Origin: an uncultured Clostridia bacterium
GTDB taxonomy: Bacteria > Bacillota > Clostridia > Oscillospirales > CAG-272
Reading direction: 5' to 3'
NCBI GenBank assembly: GCA_946040935.1
Contig: CAMGCN010000078.1
Coordinates: forward strand, 1-5,830
Length of the DNA stretch: 5,830 nucleotides
Shown here: positions 1 to 5,830 of the stretch, in pieces
Numbering within the stretch: the stretch's first letter is position 1
Layout: every line of letters begins with the position of its first letter
The notes under the pieces: generated by a model
Told to the model about the DNA's origin: nothing
Databases searched by the model: none
Seen by the model: only the letters and a program-made list of their open reading frames with translations
Position numbers and translations under genes: made by a program

Positions 1-1032
1 AGAGACAGGATTATGAAGCACGGCGAGGCGCATACCTAACGTTTCCTTTGCTTTGAAAAGATGTCTGATATATGCCCGCGAGTAACTGCGGCAGGCAGGA
101 CAGTTACAGTCAGGATCAATCGGACGGGAATCAAACGCATACTTCTCGTTGAGAAGATTCATCTTTCCCTTCCATGTGAAGATATTACCGTGGCGTGCGT
201 TTCTCGAAGGCATAACGCAGTCAAAAAAGTCAACTCCGCGGTACACCGCCTCAAGTATATTCACGGGAGTCCCGACGCCCATAAGATACCTCGGTTTGTC
301 TTTCGGCATATACGGCTCGACCGCTTCAATTATCCTATACATCTCATCAGCAGTCTCTCCGACGGCAAGACCGCCTATCGCATAACCGTCGAGGTCAAGC
401 TCGGCAATTTGCTTCATGTGGTTTATACGCAAGTCCTCATAGGTACTTCCCTGGTTTATACCGAAAAGAAGCTGATTTTTATTTATCGTCTCGGGCAGGG
501 AGTTAAGTCTTGACATTTCCGCCTTACATCTGACAAGCCATCTGACGGTTCTCTCACATGACTTTTTTGCATAGTCGTACTCGGCGGGATTTTCAACGCA
601 TTCGTCAAAAGCCATGGCAATGGTGGAGGCTATATTCGACTGAATCTGCATAGACTCTTCAGGCCCCATAAAAATCTTTGAGCCGTCTATATGAGAGGAA
701 AAATATACTCCCTCCTCTTTTATTTTTCGGAGCTTTGCAAGCGAAAAAACCTGAAATCCTCCGCTGTCGGTCAAAACAGGTCTGTCCCAGTTAAAAAATT
801 TATGAATTCCTCCGAGACGGTGTATGAGTTTATCTCCGGGACGAAGATGCAGATGATAAGTGTTTGAAAGCTCCACCTGACAACCGATTTCTCTCAAATC
901 GTCGGTAGATACGCCGCCCTTTATTGCGGCACATGTTCCGACATTCATGAATACGGGAGTTTCGATTATACCGTGAACGGTTTCAAATCTTCCCCGTCTT
1001 GCTCTGCCGTCTTTTTTTATCAATGTAAACAT
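1..1032 (-). CDS. tgt: tRNA-guanine transglycosylase (queuosine biosynthesis), 3' end cut by window
   Basis: Tgt replaces guanine at position 34 of GUN-anticodon tRNAs (Asp, Asn, His, Tyr) with a 7-deazaguanine base on the way to queuosine; it acts in the cytoplasm as a zinc-containing TIM-barrel enzyme. The first 344 residues are visible and open to the window edge; about 30 C-terminal residues are missing from the usual 370-380. Key sites seen: TDSGGFQ with the likely general acid/base Asp89, AFDEC with Asp143 for base recognition, GINQG at 191-195, GGLAVGE at 220-226, FDCVMPSRNARHG with the likely nucleophile Asp271, and the zinc site CxCx2C at 309-314 followed by His340 (Cx25H spacing). 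The ATG at 1032 is chosen because the start MFTLIKKDGRARRG fits the family and the mutL stop codon lies in the same frame two codons upstream, so no earlier start is possible. It follows mutL by 6 bases, implying co-transcription. Confidence 0.97.
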   Translation of the reverse strand, partial: MFTLIKKDGRARRGRFETVHGIIETPVFMNVGTCAAIKGGVSTDDLREIGCQVELSNTYHLHLRPGDKLIHRLGGIHKFFNWDRPVLTDSGGFQVFSLAKLRKIKEEGVYFSSHIDGSKIFMGPEESMQIQSNIASTIAMAFDECVENPAEYDYAKKSCERTVRWLVRCKAEMSRLNSLPETINKNQLLFGINQGSTYEDLRINHMKQIAELDLDGYAIGGLAVGETADEMYRIIEAVEPYMPKDKPRYLMGVGTPVNILEAVYRGVDFFDCVMPSRNARHGNIFTWKGKMNLLNEKYAFDSRPIDPDCNCPACRSYSRAYIRHLFKAKETLGMRLAVLHNPVS

Positions 1033-1038
1033 ATAAAA

Positions 1039-2925
1039 CTATATCCTTCTGAATTGTTTTTCAAGCTCAAAGCGCGTCATTTCAAAGGCGACCGGCCTTC
1101 CGTGCGGGCAATATTTGATATTGGGCAGAACAAGCAATTTGTCGCAAATCCACTTTGCGTGAGCCTCATTATATATCTTTCCGGCTTTTACAGCCGCTTT
1201 ACATGACGCCTGATAAAGCGACTTTTCGTACAGCATCTCTTTTGTTACGCTGATATTCACCGTACCGTCGGCAAGTGACGCGGCAAGTCCCTCTATAAAC
1301 GCAGGTACATCTTCATTTTGCATTATTCCGGGAATATGAGAAACTGTGACTATTCCCTTTTCCTCGTCAGGCAGCAAATCAAAACCGATTTTCTTTATAT
1401 CGTCGGAAAATTCGTTTATGGCTGCAAACTCGTATGCGTCAAGCTTTACTTCAATAGGTATCAACAGTACCTGACTGTCAAGAGCGCTTTTGTGAAGATT
1501 TCTCTTCATCTCCTCAAAAATAATACGCTCATGCGCCGCATGCTTGTCTATTATCAGAACTTTATCGGTAAGCTCAACTACAATATACGAATAAAACAGC
1601 TCGCCTATGATTTTATACTGCGGTAAAGGAAGCAGATCATCCTCTGCCTTATCGGCCTTTATCGGAAGATCGTCCCATGAAAAATCCTGCTCACGCTTCG
1701 GCGGAATCTCGGTAGGGCTGTTTTTAACGTCAGCGTTCAGAGGAACAGACCTTTGAACTTCAGGCATCTTCTCGGCTTTCTTAATTTTTTCTTCATTATT
1801 CGGAACAAACTCATGATGAAAATCGTTCATAGTGATTTGACTGTTTTTTACACTTAAAGTGCGCTCACCGAGAGGAACGAAAGAATTAACCGCGTCTACT
1901 CTGCGCTGATTTATAACATTAATGTTAGGCCGTTGAATATTTTTAACGAGCGCCGAACGAACAGCAAAATATATCAAGTCGAAAATCATCCGTTCGTTTG
2001 AAAATTTCACCTCCAGCTTTGAAGGATGAACATTTACATCAACAAATCGGGGATCTGTGGTAATATCAATTACACACACGGGAAAACGGTCGGACGGCAC
2101 ATATGACTCATACGCCTGCTTAAGAGCCGCATATGCCGTTTTCGAGCGGACAAATCTCTTGTTTATAAAGAACAGCTGTAAATTGGTATTTCCGCGGACA
2201 TTTTCGGGCGTACCTATATATCCGCTTATTTTAATACTGTCTTCAGAAGTAGAAACCGGCATTGTCTTTGCAACAAAGTCGCGGCCGAAAACAGCAAACA
2301 TAGCGTCTGTCAAACGTCCCGAGCCCGGTGTTGCAAACTTGGTCATTCCTTCGTTTATGTACTTAAACGAGATATCGGGACGTGAAAGGCACAGTCTTTC
2401 CATTATCGATGTAACATACATACCCTCGCTTACATCCTTTTTTAGGAACTTTCTGCGTGCCGGAACATTAAAAAACAAATCTTCTATTATTATCGTGGTG
2501 CCGTTTTGCGCGCCCGATTCACTTATATCAATGATATCAGGGCCCTCGCTTGTCAAAACAGTTCCCGTTTCATCAGAACAGCGCTTTGTCATAATCCTGA
2601 GCTTTGAGACAGAGGAAATGGCGGCAAGCGCCTCCCCTCTGAATCCCATCGTGGATATAGAGTCAAGATCGGACGCATTTTTGATTTTACTTGTTGCGTG
2701 ACGCTTAATGGCAAGAGGGACATCGTCGCGGGCAATACCCGAACCGTTGTCGGTAACGCGCATGAAAGTTATGCCGCCGTTTTTTATCTCAACGGTTATT
2801 TTTGTCGCCCCTGCATCCATGGAATTTTCAACAAGTTCTTTTATCACCGAGCCGGGCCTGTCTACAACTTCTCCCGCCGCGATAAGATTTGACACCTGTG
2901 AGTCGAGTAAATTAATTACTCCCAC
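1039..2925 (-). CDS. mutL: DNA mismatch repair protein MutL, endonuclease type
   Basis: MutL is the ATP-driven matchmaker of mismatch repair, recruited by MutS, and in bacteria without MutH it also nicks the new strand. The 628-residue protein is of normal length. The N-terminal GHKL ATPase (about 1-330) shows KELVENSMDAGA with catalytic Glu30 and Mg-ligand Asn34, VTDNGSGI at 57-64, RHATSKI and GFRGEAL at 94-100, then DVNVHPSK around 296-303. A charged, low-conservation linker spans about 335-430. The C-terminal dimerisation/endonuclease domain has the metal motif as D460-KHAAH-E466 and E471, matching DQHAx2Ex4E except Lys for Gln, plus SCKAAVKAG at 574-582 and CPHGRP at 606-611. QVLLIP at 485-490 fits the QxLxxP beta-clamp motif. 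The GTG start at 2925 is supported by a well-placed AAGGAG and by the conserved first residues. It lies 41 bases after mutS in a different frame. Confidence 0.98.
   Translation of the reverse strand: MGVINLLDSQVSNLIAAGEVVDRPGSVIKELVENSMDAGATKITVEIKNGGITFMRVTDNGSGIARDDVPLAIKRHATSKIKNASDLDSISTMGFRGEALAAISSVSKLRIMTKRCSDETGTVLTSEGPDIIDISESGAQNGTTIIIEDLFFNVPARRKFLKKDVSEGMYVTSIMERLCLSRPDISFKYINEGMTKFATPGSGRLTDAMFAVFGRDFVAKTMPVSTSEDSIKISGYIGTPENVRGNTNLQLFFINKRFVRSKTAYAALKQAYESYVPSDRFPVCVIDITTDPRFVDVNVHPSKLEVKFSNERMIFDLIYFAVRSALVKNIQRPNINVINQRRVDAVNSFVPLGERTLSVKNSQITMNDFHHEFVPNNEEKIKKAEKMPEVQRSVPLNADVKNSPTEIPPKREQDFSWDDLPIKADKAEDDLLPLPQYKIIGELFYSYIVVELTDKVLIIDKHAAHERIIFEEMKRNLHKSALDSQVLLIPIEVKLDAYEFAAINEFSDDIKKIGFDLLPDEEKGIVTVSHIPGIMQNEDVPAFIEGLAASLADGTVNISVTKEMLYEKSLYQASCKAAVKAGKIYNEAHAKWICDKLLVLPNIKYCPHGRPVAFEMTRFELEKQFRRI
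1045..1050 (-). promoter_or_regulatory. Shine-Dalgarno site for tgt, inside the end of mutL
   Basis: The minus strand reads AGAAGG here, 12 bases before the tgt ATG, slightly longer than the ideal spacing. It lies within the last codons of mutL, so ribosomes finishing mutL pass over it, and tgt translation may be coupled to mutL. Confidence 0.6.
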
Positions 2926-2932
2926 AGCTTTT

Positions 2933-2938
2933 CTCCTT
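2933..2938 (-). promoter_or_regulatory. Shine-Dalgarno site for mutL, supporting a GTG start
   Basis: The minus strand reads AAGGAG with a 7-base spacer to the GTG at 2925. This strong site decides the non-ATG start; the next in-frame ATG is deep inside the conserved ATPase domain. Confidence 0.85.
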
Positions 2939-2954
2939 ACCTGAATAGTAGATG

Positions 2955-2979
2955 AATTCTTGTCTGTTACTCAAGAATT
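2955..2979. repeat. Perfect 8-bp inverted repeat spanning the mutS stop codon
   Basis: The arms AATTCTTG (2955-2962) and CAAGAATT (2972-2979) are exact reverse complements around a 9-base loop that contains the mutS TAA stop. In the mutS-mutL transcript this would be a weak hairpin (two G-C pairs) with no U-run after it, so it is not a terminator in the direction of the genes. On the plus strand the right arm is followed by further Ts, but no gene points that way. It may be chance. Confidence 0.4.
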
Positions 2980-5552
2980 TTTTTCAACTCATACATGAGA
3001 TTTAACGCTTCAAGCGGCGTTAAAGTTTCAAGCGAAGTTGAGAGGATTTTATTTTTCACATCCTCTTTTTTATAGTCGTCAAATGTGACGTTTACCTCTT
3101 CAGCACTCTTTTCAGAGCTTTTAAGAGATACAGATCGGCTTCCCTCCTCAAGAGTGCCGAGCACTTCTGTCGCCCTCTTGGTTACAGCGTCGGGAACTCC
3201 TGCAAGTTTCGCGACTTCTATACCGTAACTGTCGTCTGTCGCACCTTTGACTATTTTTCTCAAAAAGACAATTCCGCCGTTTTTCTTTTTAGCGGCGATA
3301 TTATAGTTTACAATGCCCTGTGTAGTATCAGGCAAGTCGGTGAGCTCATGATAGTGAGTGGCGAAAAGTGATTTACAGCCTATCTTCTTTACGGTATATT
3401 CGGCAACAGCACGTGCGATGCTCATACCGTCAAAAGTGGAAGTGCCTCTGCCGATTTCGTCATATATTATGAGCGAACGTTTGGTCGCGTTCTTTAATAT
3501 ATACGCAACCTCGTTCATCTCAAGCATAAACGTGGACTGACCGAGAGCGAGATCGTCCGACGCTCCGACTCTCGTAAACACCTTATCGACTATACCGATT
3601 CTCGCCTGAGACGCAGGAACGAATGAGCCTATCTGCGCCATGATACAGATAATGGCGCATTGTCTCATATATGTAGATTTACCGGCCATATTAGGTCCCG
3701 TGATAAGCGCCAGCTTATTCCCTGCTGTATCAAGATATGTATCGTTAGGAACAAATAAGCTGTCCTTTGCATATTGCTCAACTACCGGATGTCTTCCCTC
3801 TCGGATGTCAATAACGTCGCCGAGATCCACCTCGGGCCTTACGTAGTTATTTCTAAACGCCGTCTCGGCAAGAGAACAAATTGCGTCGAGTACCGCAAGC
3901 AGATTTGCCGCACTTTGAATTCTGTCCTTATTTTCTTTCAGCTTTTCGGTAATATCGGAAAATATCTGATACTCAAGCTCTGCATCCCGGTCTTTGGCGC
4001 TGAAAATGACCGACTCAAGCTCTTTAAGCTCATCTGTGATATATCTTTCCGCTCCGACAAGCGTTTGCTTTCTGACATAGTCTTCGGGCGCTTTGTCGGT
4101 ATATGATTTTGATATCTCGATATAATATCCGAAAACTTTGTTGTATCCGACGCGAAGCTTTGGTATTCCCGTACGCTCGCGTTCCCTCTCTTCGATGTTT
4201 TTTATGTAGTTCTTGCCGTTATCGAGAATATCTGTGTATTTATCAACATCGGGATTATATCCCTTTTTGACAAACCGTCCCTCCCGTACCGAAAAGGGCG
4301 GATCGTCAACTATGGCGTTGTCAATAAGAGATACAACATCCGAAAGGTCATCAAGCTCATCGCGAATATACGAAATAATACTTGTAGAGCATTCGGAGAG
4401 CAAAGCCTTAACGCCGGGTATTACAGATAGAGTTGTGCAAATGGAACGTAAATCCTTACAGTTGGCCGTTCCGTACACCACCTTCGTCATTAAGCGCTCC
4501 ATATCACGGACGTTTTTCATAAGCTCGCCAAGCTCGCCGCGCACAAGATAGTTTGAGAGCATTTCCTCCACTGCGTCAAGGCGCGCGTTAATCTTATTCA
4601 TATCGACAAGCGGCATTTCCACCCACTTACGAAGCAGACGCGCACCCATAGCGCTGTAAGTTTTATCGAGCACCCAAAGGAGCGTCCCGCGCTTTTCACG
4701 GTTTCTCATAGTCTCCGTAAGCTCGAGAGAACGGCGTGAATTTATGTCTATTTCAAGATACTGCTTATTTGAATATACATTAAGTCCCTTAAGGTGAGAG
4801 ATATCGGTACGTTGAGTTTCGTCAATATAGCTTATCATGGCGCCGCATGAGCAAATTATGCAGTCGCTTTCCAGCCCCAATTCTTCAGGACGTTTACCGA
4901 ACTGTCGGAGTATAAGCTCTTCACATACGGAAAGAGAGAATCGTTCCGTCTCTTCATCGTGTACCATGCAGTAGGGACGAACAAAAAGATAATCGTACAG
5001 ATTTCCTATTGTGCGTTTGGACACGTTTATAATTACTTCTGACGGCGAATAAACAGAAAGCTCGTTTACTATCTTATCGCCCACATTTGTTCCGACAAAA
5101 CGGGTGGAATAGATATCTCCCGTTGAAACATCACACGTAGTTACCGCCGCTTCCTCATTAAAAACGCAAACCGAACATATATAGTTGTTTTTAGTGCCGT
5201 CAAGTACGGTATCATCCGTCACGGTACCCGGAGTGACAATGCGCGTCACATCTCTCTTTACAATGCCCTTTGCCGTTGCGGGATCCTCTACCTGGTCGCA
5301 TATTACTACCTTGTGACCAAGCCGCACGAGCTTTGCAATATACGGATCGACGCTGTGAAAAGGCACGCCGCACATGGGCGCGCGTTCCCCCTCGCCGCAG
5401 TCCTTTGCCGTGAGTGTAAGTCCTATTTCTTTTGATGCCGTTTTAGCGTCGTCGTAGAACATCTCATAGAAGTCACCGACACGGTAAAACAGTATTGCGT
5501 CCTCGTACTCGCTCTTAAAAGCGAAGTACTGCTGCATCATCGGAGTCGGCAT
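2967..5552 (-). CDS. mutS: DNA mismatch repair protein MutS
   Basis: MutS scans DNA as a clamp-like dimer, binds mismatches and small loops, and on ATP binding becomes a sliding clamp that recruits MutL. At 861 residues it has the normal bacterial MutS1 length. Domain I (about 1-115) holds GDFYEMFYDD with the mismatch-wedge Phe28-Tyr-Glu30 (F-x-E) and PMCGVPFHS; the connector is about 120-255, the core/lever and clamp about 260-560 (RRSLELTET at 273-281, GYNKVFGYYIEI at 469-480). The ATPase (about 565-800) shows Walker A GPNMAGKST at 619-627, the STFMLEMNE segment at 673-681, Walker B LIIYDE with Asp698/Glu699 followed by GRGTSTFDG, and ATHYHEL with His733. The C-terminus ends in TPLEALNLMYELKK, typical of the family, but the QLSFF-like clamp motif usually just before it is not recognisable. 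The ATG at 5552 lies 3 bases after the upstream gene's stop and has a good ribosome site. Confidence 0.99.
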   Translation of the reverse strand: MPTPMMQQYFAFKSEYEDAILFYRVGDFYEMFYDDAKTASKEIGLTLTAKDCGEGERAPMCGVPFHSVDPYIAKLVRLGHKVVICDQVEDPATAKGIVKRDVTRIVTPGTVTDDTVLDGTKNNYICSVCVFNEEAAVTTCDVSTGDIYSTRFVGTNVGDKIVNELSVYSPSEVIINVSKRTIGNLYDYLFVRPYCMVHDEETERFSLSVCEELILRQFGKRPEELGLESDCIICSCGAMISYIDETQRTDISHLKGLNVYSNKQYLEIDINSRRSLELTETMRNREKRGTLLWVLDKTYSAMGARLLRKWVEMPLVDMNKINARLDAVEEMLSNYLVRGELGELMKNVRDMERLMTKVVYGTANCKDLRSICTTLSVIPGVKALLSECSTSIISYIRDELDDLSDVVSLIDNAIVDDPPFSVREGRFVKKGYNPDVDKYTDILDNGKNYIKNIEERERERTGIPKLRVGYNKVFGYYIEISKSYTDKAPEDYVRKQTLVGAERYITDELKELESVIFSAKDRDAELEYQIFSDITEKLKENKDRIQSAANLLAVLDAICSLAETAFRNNYVRPEVDLGDVIDIREGRHPVVEQYAKDSLFVPNDTYLDTAGNKLALITGPNMAGKSTYMRQCAIICIMAQIGSFVPASQARIGIVDKVFTRVGASDDLALGQSTFMLEMNEVAYILKNATKRSLIIYDEIGRGTSTFDGMSIARAVAEYTVKKIGCKSLFATHYHELTDLPDTTQGIVNYNIAAKKKNGGIVFLRKIVKGATDDSYGIEVAKLAGVPDAVTKRATEVLGTLEEGSRSVSLKSSEKSAEEVNVTFDDYKKEDVKNKILSTSLETLTPLEALNLMYELKKILE

Positions 5553-5555
5553 AAA

Positions 5556-5830
5556 TTACTCCTCTTGTGCGCATCCGCCGCATGACGAGCAATCGCCCGA
5601 GCAGGAACGCTTTCCGGTAACCTGAAAATTTATTTCGTCATTTACAAGCTTCATAAGATCTCTATAATCGTTTTCCGCCTCGCCGTATGCAATAAAGAGC
5701 GGATGTCCCATTACAGCCTCGCTTATTTCGTTTATTCTCTTCTCTATTGCGGCGCTTATGTCAGGGTCAGGCTGCTCTTTTGCATATTCATTTGTGAGAG
5801 CCTGCTGCTGCACGTTATATTCCGACTCGT
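5556..5830 (-). CDS. YlbF/YmcA-family protein with four-cysteine tail, 5' end cut by window
   Basis: Only the last 90 codons are visible; the frame stays open to the window edge. A GTG at 5813 could be read as a start, but it has no clear ribosome site and the family is usually about 110-150 residues, so the gene probably begins outside. The visible part is largely helical and polar: HPLFIAYGEAENDYRDLM followed by VNDEINFQVTG matches my memory of the C-terminal helix pair of the Com_YlbF family. The tail is CSGDCSSCGGC, a Cx3Cx2Cx2C cluster that could bind a metal or iron-sulfur cluster. In B. subtilis the relatives YlbF and YmcA form a complex with YaaT that carries iron-sulfur clusters and affects RNase Y processing, competence, sporulation and biofilm formation; ymcA lies close upstream of mutS there. 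No signal peptide or membrane segment is visible. Whether it is closer to YlbF or YmcA cannot be told from this part. Confidence 0.8.
   Translation of the reverse strand, partial: ESEYNVQQQALTNEYAKEQPDPDISAAIEKRINEISEAVMGHPLFIAYGEAENDYRDLMKLVNDEINFQVTGKRSCSGDCSSCGGCAQEE
5559..5565 (-). promoter_or_regulatory. Shine-Dalgarno site for mutS, inside the end of the upstream gene
   Basis: The minus strand reads AGAGGAG, 6 bases before the mutS ATG. It is made from the last codons of the YlbF-family gene (Gln-Glu-Glu-stop), which fits translational coupling between the two genes. Confidence 0.8.

Noticed and set aside
61..513. A 150-codon open frame on the plus strand at the left end
   Set aside because: The minus strand here encodes the Tgt active-site and zinc-binding regions in an unbroken frame, so this is an antisense shadow.
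2057..2701. A 214-codon open frame on the plus strand opposite mutL
   Set aside because: It lies wholly antisense to the conserved MutL ATPase domain, its translation matches no family I know, and it has no convincing ribosome site. It is a shadow of mutL codon bias.
2955..2984. Plus-strand hairpin followed by a T-run, resembling an intrinsic terminator
   Set aside because: No plus-strand gene ends here, the stem is A-T rich, and the T-run is the complement of the Lys-Lys codons at the end of mutS.
5556..5813. YlbF-family gene as a complete 85-residue gene starting at the GTG at 5813
   Set aside because: The frame continues upstream to the window edge without a stop, no Shine-Dalgarno precedes the GTG, and the length is short for the family; a 5'-truncated gene is more likely.
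1..5830. CRISPR array, tRNA/rRNA genes, transposase or attachment sites
   Set aside because: Reading the window shows continuous minus-strand coding apart from gaps of 3, 41 and 6 bases, with no spaced repeats, RNA-gene signatures or terminal inverted repeats.

Overview
The window is a compact, fully coding stretch of a bacterial chromosome. All four genes lie on the minus strand, so transcription runs from high to low coordinates. The order is: 3' part of a YlbF/YmcA-family gene (5556 to the window edge), mutS (2967-5552), mutL (1039-2925), and the first 344 codons of tgt (1-1032). Both outer genes are cut by the window ends. Gaps between genes are 3, 41 and 6 bases, and three Shine-Dalgarno sequences can be read in front of mutS, mutL and tgt. 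I see no promoter, convincing intrinsic terminator, RNA gene, mobile element or CRISPR array, and no non-coding stretch longer than 41 bases.

The organism is most likely a member of the Bacillota, class Clostridia, possibly a gut Oscillospiraceae/Ruminococcaceae-type lineage. The reasons are the purine-rich AGGAG-type ribosome sites, the GTG start of mutL, frequent ATA (Ile) and AGA (Arg) codons, a YlbF/YmcA-family gene directly upstream of mutS (as ymcA lies near mutS in Bacillus subtilis), an endonuclease-type MutL, and a Tgt whose internal wording resembles clostridial homologues. The family-level placement is inference.

Functionally the core is methyl-independent DNA mismatch repair: MutS recognises the mismatch and MutL carries both the GHKL ATPase and the metal-dependent nicking site, so no MutH is needed. 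The flanking genes are not repair genes. The YlbF-family protein belongs to a group linked to RNA-processing control in B. subtilis and ends in a four-cysteine cluster. Tgt exchanges guanine-34 for a queuosine precursor in tRNA. The tight packing suggests one operon joining mismatch repair with RNA metabolism genes.

This looks like ordinary housekeeping DNA. I found no new biological system. The points worth a second look are modest: tgt placed behind mutL, loss of a recognisable beta-clamp motif in MutS while MutL keeps one, the cysteine tail of the YlbF protein, and a perfect 8-bp inverted repeat straddling the mutS stop codon.
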